Origin: Flammeovirgaceae bacterium | GTDB lineage: Bacteria; Bacteroidota; Bacteroidia; Cytophagales; Cyclobacteriaceae | DNA length: 64,000 nt | Direction: 5' to 3' | Assembly (NCBI GenBank): GCA_020635915.1 | Contig: JACJYU010000001.1 | Coordinates: forward strand, 1,178,001 to 1,242,000 | In this document: piece after piece, positions 18,701-26,577 of the stretch | Layout: every line of letters starts with the position of its first letter | Position numbering within the stretch: the first letter of the stretch is position 1 | Notes under the pieces: model-generated | Told to the model about the DNA's origin: nothing | Databases searched by the model: none | Seen by the model: the letters and a program-made list of their open reading frames with translations, nothing else | Made by a program: the position numbers and the translations under genes

Positions 18701-19024
18701 GCCCGGGGCGCTGCGGAGGAAAAAGCCATTGCACAGCTTTCGAGGAGCGCGGGCATCCATGTGATGGCCAGTGCGGGAAGCGAGCAGTTTGCCACGGAGT
18801 TTGCCGAATTGGGCCATGGGCTGTTTACCTATACCCTCATCACGGCATTGCAGGGCGCGGCTGACGGGGCGCCCAAAGACGGGAAAGTCACCATTTACGA
18901 ACTCAAATCCTACCTGGACGACCAGGTGCCCGAGTTGACAAGAAAACTAAAAGGAAAGCCACAATACCCCTATACCTTTTCACGCGGACAGGATTTTCCA
19001 CTGGTGTTCAACAAAAAGGATTGA
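15785..19024 (+). CDS. Exported WD40-repeat caspase-like (C14) protein
   Basis: 1079 residues. A probable signal peptide (MFLPFYRILYALPFVGPLAMAQ) is followed by about 13 WD40 repeats up to residue ~660, enough for two beta propellers. Clear units end KLWEL, KLWDV, ILWDV, RIWDI, RAWDA and KFWDL. A linker with a beta-sandwich-like segment (about 720-825) leads to a C-terminal caspase/metacaspase domain. The catalytic dyad is intact: His909 in FYYAGHGSMVDD and Cys962 in IMDACQSGG. Members of this clan cleave after basic or acidic residues; specificity here is unknown. The export signal argues for a periplasmic or surface role rather than cytoplasmic cell death. Its stop is 4 bp from the convergent kbl stop. 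Confidence 0.88.
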   Translation: MFLPFYRILYALPFVGPLAMAQSMETVIQQGHELAVLAVTVSPDSNLVATGSRDKSAKLWELSTGREIRSFLGHEGTVNCIDFSPDGKLMITSSADKTAKLWDVATGEEVFSTPEAFKMLTAAAFGPTGEYFIVGGFDNEAHVYGTKSKKTLATLKVNADQGLGYGVNFAFSPNGKWLAIGEDNHTANVYETSTWEKKFTFAEKEGSCGGCATWVGFNKDSQSLVMASNGGPVKKYSLATGKQTLQYIGDLEDISHVAFSPDDKQVLVVTKKEAIIWDNLTGRQLLRKSPQVNAEIKEAKYTKNGASLLLACDNNIIYQWDPWSGKVIKELTGLINMRDKGNINYDPNFYWDSYIAKYIRFKNRIMLSGDGKELIKGKFGTKVKRWDIATGKTTMEYVGHDKAALCYDLSKDGKRMVTGGGDGKIILWDVETGDTIRTIQSYREPIFDIKFNKDETEVASSSWDATFKTHDLKTGKRTNYVDFKTNSVYNLAYHPSGLYVFIANMDFSLQLMELDTHKPVRDFVGHSDIISSLTVSPDQRLLMSTSWDGSVRIWDIATGLMDTKFKGHRGAVHTAIFSHDGNTVYSAGADRIIRAWDAHTAAETHQFIGHTSEITSLVLSKDGKMLISHSLDGATKFWDLGTGKEFFEHIHFGNSEWMVKSPEGYFNGTDEARKYIHFVEGTKAYSVDQFFDEFYRPDLLPKIFMSRGGLEELKGIRNKLLESPPPSVQVAALPSEGSTTAEVFIKVTDNGGGVRELKLFHNGKNVPLTDENTKLPKGKNQTSTIKQQVTLVGGTNTLTATAKNKDKIESGPSSIEVFSESSGKSSTCYVLAVGINEYKNPKMTLNYAKPDAASFGKLINQNGAALFKEVELHTLYDKEASKENILKKLDELALKVHPEDVFVFYYAGHGSMVDDRFYFIPTESVRLYDLASLKKDAIEANILQEELKNIKALKQLIIMDACQSGGSVELLAARGAAEEKAIAQLSRSAGIHVMASAGSEQFATEFAELGHGLFTYTLITALQGAADGAPKDGKVTIYELKSYLDDQVPELTRKLKGKPQYPYTFSRGQDFPLVFNKKD

Positions 19025-19028
19025 GCGC

Positions 19029-20225
19029 TTATTTCAACACCCCCAATTCCTTACCTGTTTCCGTAAAAGCCTGAATGGCCTTGTCCAGGTGGTGCGGCTC
19101 GTGGGCTGCGGATATTTGCACGCGGATGCGCGCCTGCCCCTTGGCCACCACGGGGTAAAAGAACCCGATCACGTAAATCCCCTTTTCCAGGAGCCGGTCC
19201 GCAAATTTTTGTGCCAGGGTGGCCTCGTACAGCATGATGGGCACTATCGGGTGCTCCCCCAGCTTGATGTCAAACCCGGCCGCTGTCATTTTTTCCCTGA
19301 AATATTTTGTGTTTTTCTCCAGCTTATCGCGCAGGTCCGTTGTTTCCGTCAACATATTGAAAACTTCAATGGAAGCGCCCGTGATGGATGGCATCAGTGT
19401 GTTGGAAAACAAATAAGGCCGGGAACGCTGGCGCAACATTTCAATGATCTCTTTCTTGCCTGAAGTAAACCCCCCTGACGCCCCTCCCAGCGCCTTGCCT
19501 AAAGTCCCTGTGATGATGTCCACCCGGCCCATCACGCCCCTGTACTCATGCACGCCCCTGCCCGTCTTGCCAATAAAGCCGGAAGAGTGGCATTCGTCCG
19601 ACATCACCAATGCTTCGTACTGGTCGGCCAGGTCGCAAATCTTGTCCAACCGGGCAATGGTGCCATCCATTGAAAATGCCCCGTCCGTTACGATGATGGC
19701 CTGCTTGGCCCCTGCTGCCCTGGCATCTTTCAATTGTTTTTCCAGGTCGGCCATATCGTTGTGCTTGTAGCGGTAGCGCATGGCCTTGCACAGGCGGACA
19801 CCATCAATGATGGAGGCATGGTTCAGTTCATCCGAAATAATGGCGTCATCCGGGCCAAACAAAGGCTCAAACACGCCCCCGTTGGCATCAAATGCCGCGG
19901 CATATAATATGGTGTCCTCCATTCCCAAAAACGCGGAAATCTTTTTTTCCAGTTCCTTGTGGATATCCTGTGTGCCGCAAATAAACCTTACCGAAGACAT
20001 TCCATAGCCATGGGTATCAATGGCCTTTTTTGCCGCGGCCACTACCCTGGGATGGGAGGACAGCCCCAGGTAATTGTTTGCACAAAAATTAACCACCTCC
20101 TTCCCATCGCTGGTTTTGATTTCCACGCCCTGGGGGGTAACGATTATCCTTTCGGTTTTATATAGCCCTGCTTCCCTGATCGATTCCAGTTCCTTTTGCA
20201 GTACGGGTTGAAGTGTTTTGTACAT
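19029..20225 (-). CDS. kbl: Glycine C-acetyltransferase (2-amino-3-ketobutyrate CoA ligase)
   Basis: 398-residue PLP enzyme of the alpha-oxoamine synthase family; it cleaves 2-amino-3-oxobutyrate with CoA to glycine and acetyl-CoA. The PLP lysine is Lys244 in [14 protein letters not shown], the same number as in E. coli Kbl. DECHSSGF (from 210) supplies the cofactor-stacking and pyridine-binding residues, and [10 protein letters not shown] near 50 is the N-terminal family signature. It is divergent from an SDR threonine dehydrogenase, whose product is its substrate, so the two form a threonine degradation module. Confidence 0.95.
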   Translation of the reverse strand: MYKTLQPVLQKELESIREAGLYKTERIIVTPQGVEIKTSDGKEVVNFCANNYLGLSSHPRVVAAAKKAIDTHGYGMSSVRFICGTQDIHKELEKKISAFLGMEDTILYAAAFDANGGVFEPLFGPDDAIISDELNHASIIDGVRLCKAMRYRYKHNDMADLEKQLKDARAAGAKQAIIVTDGAFSMDGTIARLDKICDLADQYEALVMSDECHSSGFIGKTGRGVHEYRGVMGRVDIITGTLGKALGGASGGFTSGKKEIIEMLRQRSRPYLFSNTLMPSITGASIEVFNMLTETTDLRDKLEKNTKYFREKMTAAGFDIKLGEHPIVPIMLYEATLAQKFADRLLEKGIYVIGFFYPVVAKGQARIRVQISAAHEPHHLDKAIQAFTETGKELGVLK

Positions 20226-20257
20226 GTCCGTGGGTTTGTGGCAAATTTCTTTTCATC

Positions 20258-20291
20258 ACAAAACTACAATTTGCCGCCAAGTATTGACAAT
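20258..20291 (-). promoter_or_regulatory. kbl promoter
   Basis: Read on the minus strand, ATTG (20288-20291) is followed after 21 bp by TAGTTTTGT (20258-20266), an exact TAnnTTTGY -7 box. It is about 33 bp upstream of the kbl ATG. It partly faces the tdh promoter across the 170-bp divergent intergenic region, which would allow shared control. Confidence 0.55.
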
Positions 20292-20311
20292 TTCCGTCCA
20301 AAGGTTTTGTT

Positions 20312-20341
20312 TTTGCCTGCTCCCCAATTTCCACTAATTTG
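20312..20341 (+). promoter_or_regulatory. tdh promoter
   Basis: TTTG at 20312-20315, a 19-bp spacer and TAATTTGA starting at 20335 resemble the Bacteroidetes promoter, with an exact -33 box and a -7 box that is off by one position. The tdh ATG is at 20396, leaving a leader of about 45 nt that contains a purine-rich GGAGGA stretch too far upstream to serve as a ribosome-binding site. Confidence 0.45.
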
Positions 20342-20395
20342 ACCCCGGGTGCAGGAGGATTCTGCCGTTTTGCCGTATTCCAAATTTCAAAATCG

Positions 20396-21340
20396 ATGAA
20401 AAAAACCAAAATTCTATTAATCGGGGCCGGGGGCCAGTTGGGCTCTGAACTGACCCAGGGCCTGTGGGCCCTTCATGGGGTGGACAACGTTATTTCATCG
20501 GATATCAAAGAGGCACAGGGGGTGCTGAAAGAAGGCCGTTACGAAAAGTTGGATGTCATGCAAAAAGACAAACTTTTTGAATTGATCAAAACGAACGGGG
20601 TCACGCAGGTATACCATCTTGCCGCGTTGCTTTCGGCCACTGGCGAACAAGACCCGCGCTGGGCGTGGAAGCTAAACATGGAAAGCCTCCTGTACGTATT
20701 GGAAGCAGCCCATGAATTGAAGCTCGACAAGGTGTATTGGCCAAGTTCCATAGCCGTTTTCGGCCCTACCACGCCCAAGGACAACACGCCCCAAGACACC
20801 ATCATGGACCCAACCACCGTGTACGGCATCACCAAACTCGCAGGGGAGCGCTGGTGCGAATATTTTTTCAGGAGGTACGGGGTGGACGTGCGCAGCCTGC
20901 GCTACCCCGGGTTGATCGGCTACAAAACCCAGCCTGGTGGGGGCACCACCGACTATGCCGTGGATATTTATTTTAAGGCCCTGGCCGGCAAAAAGTACGA
21001 ATGCTTCTTGTCTGCCGACACTTACCTGCCCATGATGTACATGGACGATGCCGTAAAGGCCACCCTGGACTTGATGGAGGCCCCAGCGGAAAAAATAAAG
21101 ACCAGGTCCAGTTACAATATCTCTTCCATGAGCTTCTGCCCCGCCCAGGTTGCCTCCACCATAAAGGGCCATATTCCGGAATTCAGCATCAGTTACAAGC
21201 CCGATTTCAGGCAGGCCATTGCCGATTCGTGGCCCAAGTCAATCGATGACTCCCGGGCGCGAAGCGATTGGGGCTGGCGGCACAAGTTTGGACTGGAAGA
21301 AATGACAAAGGATATTTTGGACAACCTTGGCAAGGCCTAA
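20396..21340 (+). CDS. SDR-type L-threonine 3-dehydrogenase
   Basis: 314-residue extended short-chain dehydrogenase of the epimerase-like class that oxidises L-threonine to 2-amino-3-oxobutyrate with NAD. The Rossmann GAGGQLG motif is at 10-16, and the active site is Tyr143 and Lys147 (TTVYGITK) with the Ser pair at 117-118 (YWPSSIAVFGP). RYPGLIGYKTQPGGGTTDYA is characteristic of SDR threonine dehydrogenases rather than sugar epimerases. ATG 20396 is preferred over the frame opening at 20339 because the protein then starts right before the first strand. Divergent pairing with kbl strongly supports the substrate assignment. Confidence 0.88.
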   Translation: MKKTKILLIGAGGQLGSELTQGLWALHGVDNVISSDIKEAQGVLKEGRYEKLDVMQKDKLFELIKTNGVTQVYHLAALLSATGEQDPRWAWKLNMESLLYVLEAAHELKLDKVYWPSSIAVFGPTTPKDNTPQDTIMDPTTVYGITKLAGERWCEYFFRRYGVDVRSLRYPGLIGYKTQPGGGTTDYAVDIYFKALAGKKYECFLSADTYLPMMYMDDAVKATLDLMEAPAEKIKTRSSYNISSMSFCPAQVASTIKGHIPEFSISYKPDFRQAIADSWPKSIDDSRARSDWGWRHKFGLEEMTKDILDNLGKA

Positions 21341-21474
21341 AACGGCCGCGGATAAGGGACACCAAGCACAATAGGAGGGCAATTGTGGCCAGCGGGATGC
21401 TTAATACATGCCGGTTAGGGTTAATTGCAACTAAATTCCCCATTTTTGGGCTTCCTTAACATGATATTTGCGCC

Positions 21475-23004
21475 TTGAGCAAAATTTCGAAACTGGCTGG
21501 CGAAACCGCATTGTACGGACTGGGGAGCATCGTTCCCCGGTTCCTGAACTTCATGCTCTTCCCCCTTCATACCAGGGTATTCAATCCGGAGGACTACGGG
21601 GTGGTGAGCTACCTCTATGTGTTTGTGGCCTTCCTCAACATCGTCTACACCTTTGGCATGGAGACGGCTTACTTCCGCTATGCCACCAAAGAGGGGAACG
21701 ACCCCAAAAGGATTTTCAATATTGCCCAAACAACGGTGGCCGTGCTAAGCCTTGCCCTGTCGGGCACCTTCATCCTGCTTGCAGGCCCCATTGCCAACAG
21801 CCTGTCGATACCCGGCAAGGAACACTATATTATATGGCTTGCCCTCATCATGTTCATCGATGGCGTGGTGGCACTGCCCTTTGCCCGCCTTCGGCTTGAA
21901 AAAAAACCTTTGAAGTTTGCCTTTGCCCGGATCGTGAACGTGCTCATCCTTATCGGCCTGAACCTTTATTTTTTTGTGATCGCGGACTGGCTGGTGGAAG
22001 GCAGCATTTCCTTTGACATCAAAAGGCTTACGGACGCGGCCGCTACAGGAAACAGGTACGGCATCGAATATGTTTTTCTTGCCAACCTTATTGCCAATGC
22101 CTTCTACCTCGTGTTCTTTATAAAAATATGGGCGAAATGGCGCCCGGTTTTCGACAAGGCCATTTTTCCCTCCATGCTCAGGTATGCTTATCCCGTAATG
22201 TTGACAGGCCTGGCCGGGATGACCAACGAAATGTTCAGCCGGTGGACATTGGAATGGTGGCTTCCCGACAATTTCTATGCAGGAAAAAGCTCCATGTATG
22301 CCATCGGTGTGTTCTCCGCTGCCTACAAATATGCGGTGATCATGAACCTCGCCATCCAGGCATTCCGCTTTGCGGCAGAACCGTTTTTCTTTTCAAATGC
22401 CAGTGACAAAAACTCCCCCGCATTGTTTGCCAAGGTCAATCATTTCTTTGTGATCACCACCAGCTTCATATTATTGTCCGTTACGATCAATATTGACGTG
22501 CTCAAATTTTTGGTTGGGGGGGAAGCCTACTATGAAGGCCTTGTGACCGTGCCCATCCTGCTGGCGGGATATTTGTTTTTGGGCGTGTACTACAATTTTT
22601 CCATTTGGTTCAAACTAACCGATAAAACTTATTTTGGGACCCTTATCACGGCAGGTGGTGCCCTGGCCACCATCGTGCTCAATTTTGCCCTTATCCCCTA
22701 CTGGGGCTACGTGGGCAGCAGTTGGGCCTCGCTGGCCTGCTACTTGGGCATGGCCGTGGCCTGTTACCTGTTTGGGCAAAAGTATTACCCTATCCCCTAC
22801 CCCGTTTTGGCCGGCCTCGGGTACATCCTCTTTGCTTTGGCCCTCATTGCCCTCTCCCATTCCATCACCATTGCCAACCAGGGGCTGGCCACTTTGTTCC
22901 ACATCACCGTGATGGTGGCCTTTGCCCTTACGGCCTATCTGCTGGAGCGGAAAAAATTCAACCGCCAAAACCTTTCGAACTTTCCAACCCCCAATTCAAA
23001 ATGA
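21475..23004 (+). CDS. Polysaccharide flippase (MATE/Wzx-like)
   Basis: 509-residue integral membrane protein with about 14 predicted helices, of the oligosaccharidyl-lipid flippase group that moves lipid-linked glycans across the inner membrane. The N-terminal AGETALYGLGSIVPRFLNF and the LHTRVFNPEDYGVVSYLYVF pattern are typical. The start is TTG at 21475, since the nearest upstream ATG (21461) is out of frame and stops at once. Its stop overlaps the ATG of a sugar nucleotidyltransferase (ATGA), tying export and precursor supply for the same glycan together. Confidence 0.86.
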   Translation: MSKISKLAGETALYGLGSIVPRFLNFMLFPLHTRVFNPEDYGVVSYLYVFVAFLNIVYTFGMETAYFRYATKEGNDPKRIFNIAQTTVAVLSLALSGTFILLAGPIANSLSIPGKEHYIIWLALIMFIDGVVALPFARLRLEKKPLKFAFARIVNVLILIGLNLYFFVIADWLVEGSISFDIKRLTDAAATGNRYGIEYVFLANLIANAFYLVFFIKIWAKWRPVFDKAIFPSMLRYAYPVMLTGLAGMTNEMFSRWTLEWWLPDNFYAGKSSMYAIGVFSAAYKYAVIMNLAIQAFRFAAEPFFFSNASDKNSPALFAKVNHFFVITTSFILLSVTINIDVLKFLVGGEAYYEGLVTVPILLAGYLFLGVYYNFSIWFKLTDKTYFGTLITAGGALATIVLNFALIPYWGYVGSSWASLACYLGMAVACYLFGQKYYPIPYPVLAGLGYILFALALIALSHSITIANQGLATLFHITVMVAFALTAYLLERKKFNRQNLSNFPTPNSK

Positions 23005-24002
23005 ACATCATCATACCAATGGCCGGCATGGGCAAACGACTGCGGCCCCACACCCTCACCACGGCCAAGCCACTGCTCCCCATTGCGGGCAAGCCCATCG
23101 TGCACCGCCTGGTGGAAGACATCGCCAAGGTATGCCCCGAAAAAATTGATGCCATTGGCTTTATCATCCATCCTGGTTTTGGGAAGCAAATAGAGAACGA
23201 TTTGATTGAAGTGGCCAAGGCGGTAGGCGCACAGGGAAAAATATTCTACCAGGAGGAGGCACTGGGGATATCCCACGCCTTGCTGTTTGCCAAAGAAATC
23301 ATTACAGGAAAGGTAATTGTGGCTTTTGCCGACACCCTGTTCAGGACATCCTTTGAGTTGGATACTTCCCGTGACGGGATCATTTGGGTACAGCAAGTGG
23401 AAGACCCCTCTCAATTTGGTGTGGTCAAGCTTAACGACCGCAACGAGATCACGGAGCTGGTTGAAAAGCCAACTGATTTTGTGTCTGATCTTGCCATCAT
23501 CGGTATTTATTACATCCGGGACGGGGAAGCGCTGAGGAACGAGATGCAATACCTGATCGATCATGACATCAAAGAGAAAGGGGAGTACCAGTTTACCACC
23601 GCACTGGAGCGCATGAAAAAGGCGGGGGCCAAATTTGTGCCCGGCCAGGTGGAGGAGTGGCTGGACTGCGGCAACAAGGAGGCCATGGTAAACACCAACA
23701 AAAGGTACCTCGAGTTCATCAAAGACGGGCAACTGGTAGCGGCATCCGTGAAGCAGGTCAACTCGGTCATCGTGCCCCCGTGCTTTATCGGTGAGCATGT
23801 GGTCATTGAAAATTCAGTGGTCGGCCCATACGTTTCCATTGGGGACTCCACCAGGATAGGGGATTCGCGCATTGCCAATTCCATCATCCAAAAGAACTGT
23901 TTGGTGCGCAATGCCGTATTAAACAATAGCATGTTGGGTAATTTCGTTAATTTTAAAGGAAAACCGGAAGGCCCCAGCCTGGGGGACTACAGCGCGAACT
24001 AA
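23001..24002 (+). CDS. Sugar-phosphate nucleotidyltransferase
   Basis: 333 residues: an N-terminal NTP_transferase domain starting MNIIIPMAGMGKRLRPHT (nucleotide-binding GxGxRxxP type), with TTAKPLLPIAGKPI following and VVAFADTLF supplying the metal-binding Asp. The C-terminal ~85 residues carry left-handed beta-helix hexapeptides (VIENSVVGPYVSIGDSTRIG). The architecture fits glucose-1-phosphate nucleotidylyltransferases and mannose-1-phosphate guanylyltransferases; the exact sugar and base cannot be decided. ATG 23001 overlaps the flippase stop. A much longer frame opening at 22722 lies inside the flippase gene and is ignored. Confidence 0.88.
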   Translation: MNIIIPMAGMGKRLRPHTLTTAKPLLPIAGKPIVHRLVEDIAKVCPEKIDAIGFIIHPGFGKQIENDLIEVAKAVGAQGKIFYQEEALGISHALLFAKEIITGKVIVAFADTLFRTSFELDTSRDGIIWVQQVEDPSQFGVVKLNDRNEITELVEKPTDFVSDLAIIGIYYIRDGEALRNEMQYLIDHDIKEKGEYQFTTALERMKKAGAKFVPGQVEEWLDCGNKEAMVNTNKRYLEFIKDGQLVAASVKQVNSVIVPPCFIGEHVVIENSVVGPYVSIGDSTRIGDSRIANSIIQKNCLVRNAVLNNSMLGNFVNFKGKPEGPSLGDYSAN

Positions 24003-24012
24003 CCATCTTACA

Positions 24013-25776
24013 TTGGCATACAAGCACCATTCCGCAATTGTCTTTTTTTTGTTGGCCCTTTTTGTAGGCGCCTCCATCCCTTCGCATGCCCAAAGGGACA
24101 AAAGGAAAAAGGGCGGTGCCCCCACCGAAACACAATTGAGGGAGGCGGAATTTTACTTTATCGAGGCCGAAAAATATTTTGTGCTGGAGGATTATGCCAA
24201 GGCCCTCCTTTACTTTCAGCGGGTAAGCGAGCTCAATCCTGAAAACGGCACGGTGCACTACAAAATTGCCGAAGTGCTTTCCAAAAGCAACAAGGAGGAA
24301 GATTTGGTAAAAGCCTCTGCCAGCATTGATGCCGCCCTGAAACTTGACCCCAAAAACAAATATTTTTACCTGCTTGCCTCCTCCATCTATTCCAACCTTA
24401 CCAATTTCACCAAAGCGGCCCAACTTTTGGAAACCATGATGAAGGAAGTAAACGGAACGGAAGAGTACCTCTATCAATTGGCGGCCATCTATCAGTACGA
24501 CAACAAAAACGATGAAGCCATCAAAGCCTACGATAAGGCGGAAGCCCTGATGGGCATAAACGAAATGTCTTCGTTGAACAAACAGCGGATTTATTTTGAA
24601 CAGGGAAAAACCAAAGAGGCCATAGAAGAAGGGGAAAAGTTGCTGGAAGCCTTTCCGGACGAAGAAGGTTATGTGATGAACTTTGCGGAAACCTTGTCCA
24701 GGCAGAAACAACTTCCAAAAGCCATTGAGGTGGCCGAGGATTTTATTGCCACCCACCCCGGTGCCGGAAACACCAAAATGCTTTTGGCAGGCTTCTACCG
24801 CGACAACAATGAGGAGGAAAAGGCCAGGAAGTACCTTCAAGAAGTTTTTAGCGACCCCAATGTGGACGTGAGCAGCAAGGTGATCGTGATTGGCACCTAT
24901 GCGGCCACCCTGAACCAGCAACTAAGTGCAGGCCACGCAGACGAGGCATTGAAGGCCTTTACCTTTGACCTTTACCGACAGTTAAAAGCTTCCTACCCCA
25001 ACGAGCCCAATGTGCACATTGTGGGGGGCGACCTGTACCTGGGCCTTAAAGAAAACAAAGAGGCAAAGAAAGAATACCTTACCGCCATACAGAAAGGCTC
25101 CACAAGTTTTGAAGCATGGCAAAACCTGTTGTACCTGGAGTCGCAGGACAATGAGTACGACAGTATTGTAAAGCACAGCGACCAGGGGCTGGAAATTTTT
25201 CCAAACCAGGCAATGCTCTATTATTTCAACGGGTTTGCGCACGCGCGCCTCAACCACAACCAGGAGGCGGCCTACTCCCTCGAACAGGCCAAGAGGCTGT
25301 CTTCTTCCAACGAAGGCATGGTGAGCGAAATCAATGGCCTGCTTGGCGACATCTATAATGCCATGAAGGACTACAAAAAATCCGATGAATCGTATGATGC
25401 CGCCCTGGCGTTCAACCCAAACAACTACCTGATCTTAAACAACTACAGTTATTACCTGGCCTTGCGCAAGGAATTTCTGGAGAAGGCCGAGCGCATGGCG
25501 GCCTTGGTGGTCAAAAACAACCCTGACAACAACTCGTACCTGGATACCTATGCCTGGGTATTGTTTACCCGGTCGAAATACAAGGAAGCCAAAAAAATAA
25601 TGGAAAAGGTCATCGGGTCAAACCCAACCAATCCGACCTTTTACGAGCATTATGGGGACATCCTGTTCAAGCTTGGGGACGTGGACGAGGCCGTAAAGCA
25701 ATGGGAGAAGGCCAAATCATTGGACGCCACCAACGAACTTATCGACAAAAAAATCGCCAATAAAAGACTGTATTGA
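24013..25776 (+). CDS. Exported tetratricopeptide-repeat protein
   Basis: 587 residues with a signal peptide (ends SIPSHAQ) and about 12 TPR motifs from residue 40 to the end, for example YAKALLYFQRVSELNPENG, AIKAYDKAEALMG, ARKYLQEVFSDP and YKKSDESYDAALAFNPNN. TPR arrays mediate protein-protein contacts, so a periplasmic scaffold role is inferred. The start is TTG at 24013; no in-frame ATG precedes the signal sequence. It lies 10 bp after the nucleotidyltransferase and upstream of a DUF4292 lipoprotein, within the envelope operon. Confidence 0.85.
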   Translation: MAYKHHSAIVFFLLALFVGASIPSHAQRDKRKKGGAPTETQLREAEFYFIEAEKYFVLEDYAKALLYFQRVSELNPENGTVHYKIAEVLSKSNKEEDLVKASASIDAALKLDPKNKYFYLLASSIYSNLTNFTKAAQLLETMMKEVNGTEEYLYQLAAIYQYDNKNDEAIKAYDKAEALMGINEMSSLNKQRIYFEQGKTKEAIEEGEKLLEAFPDEEGYVMNFAETLSRQKQLPKAIEVAEDFIATHPGAGNTKMLLAGFYRDNNEEEKARKYLQEVFSDPNVDVSSKVIVIGTYAATLNQQLSAGHADEALKAFTFDLYRQLKASYPNEPNVHIVGGDLYLGLKENKEAKKEYLTAIQKGSTSFEAWQNLLYLESQDNEYDSIVKHSDQGLEIFPNQAMLYYFNGFAHARLNHNQEAAYSLEQAKRLSSSNEGMVSEINGLLGDIYNAMKDYKKSDESYDAALAFNPNNYLILNNYSYYLALRKEFLEKAERMAALVVKNNPDNNSYLDTYAWVLFTRSKYKEAKKIMEKVIGSNPTNPTFYEHYGDILFKLGDVDEAVKQWEKAKSLDATNELIDKKIANKRLY

Positions 25777-25824
25777 TTATTTTAGGCTCGATTTTATATT
25801 TTTTTTAGTACCCCCGACATTCCC

Positions 25825-26577
25825 ATGCACAAAAGGGCCCTCATCATCTTATTGGCACTCCCCTTGCTTTTTCAGGCGTGCAGCAAAAAAATTGTTCCGT
25901 TGGCCACGCAAGACATATCAAAGGCCCTGGCCATCCAGGAGATCGATTTTGAATACTTTCATGGAAAAGCCAGGCTTAACTTCAACGATGGCAAAAAAGA
26001 AAGGGAAGTAAAGGCCAATATCAGGGTGAGGAAGGACAGCGTGATATGGATGACTTTTTCGGTCATTGGCGTACAGGGCGGGAAAGCGCTCATCAATCAC
26101 GACTCCATCACCATTGTGAGCACGGTAGACAAGGAGTACTTTGTTTTCGATTATGCCGAATTGTCAAAGCGCTTCAATTTTAAAATCGACTACCACGTTA
26201 TTCAGTCTGCATTTTTGGGCAACCTGATACTGCCGCGCAGCCAGGACGACAAGGTGGAGCGGCTGCCTACCTACGACTTGCTTACCCAACAAAAAGGTTC
26301 TGTCTTGATAAAAAACTACATCAACGCTTCCTTGTCAAAAATCGAAAAGGTGGAGCTGACCGAAGTGGATTCGAAAAACGCCATCACCCTTAACTACACC
26401 AATTTTCAAGCGGTTGAAAACAAAATCTTTCCCTACAACGGGGTCATCAGCCTTGTTTACAAAACACCGGCTGGTGTTTTGAACAACGTCATTACCTTTG
26501 AATACAACAAAGCCGAGGTGGGCGACCGGGAGCTCAGGTTCCCTTTCAATATCCCGCGGAAATATGACAGGAGGTAA
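25825..26577 (+). CDS. DUF4292 lipoprotein
   Basis: 250 residues with a lipoprotein signal (MHKRALIILLALPLLFQAC, Cys19) and a body rich in alternating beta strands (EYFHGKARLNFNDGKKEREV, RVRKDSVIWMTFSVIGVQGG). This LolA/LolB-like half-barrel fold is what DUF4292 is thought to adopt. A role in moving or sensing lipids or lipoproteins at the outer membrane is inference from fold only. A possible promoter (ATTG at 25772, TATATTTT at 25795) precedes it. The EnvC-like gene overlaps its last 14 bp, and the pairing recurs in this phylum as far as I recall. Confidence 0.82.
   Translation: MHKRALIILLALPLLFQACSKKIVPLATQDISKALAIQEIDFEYFHGKARLNFNDGKKEREVKANIRVRKDSVIWMTFSVIGVQGGKALINHDSITIVSTVDKEYFVFDYAELSKRFNFKIDYHVIQSAFLGNLILPRSQDDKVERLPTYDLLTQQKGSVLIKNYINASLSKIEKVELTEVDSKNAITLNYTNFQAVENKIFPYNGVISLVYKTPAGVLNNVITFEYNKAEVGDRELRFPFNIPRKYDRR

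Noticed and set aside
22722..23000. N-terminal extension of the sugar nucleotidyltransferase frame
   Set aside because: The extra 93 codons lie inside the flippase gene and have no homology character; the real start is ATG 23001, right before the nucleotide-binding motif.
23953..24921. 322-codon frame antisense to the TPR gene
   Set aside because: Phe/Val-rich reverse of a TPR array; a shadow of the real gene.
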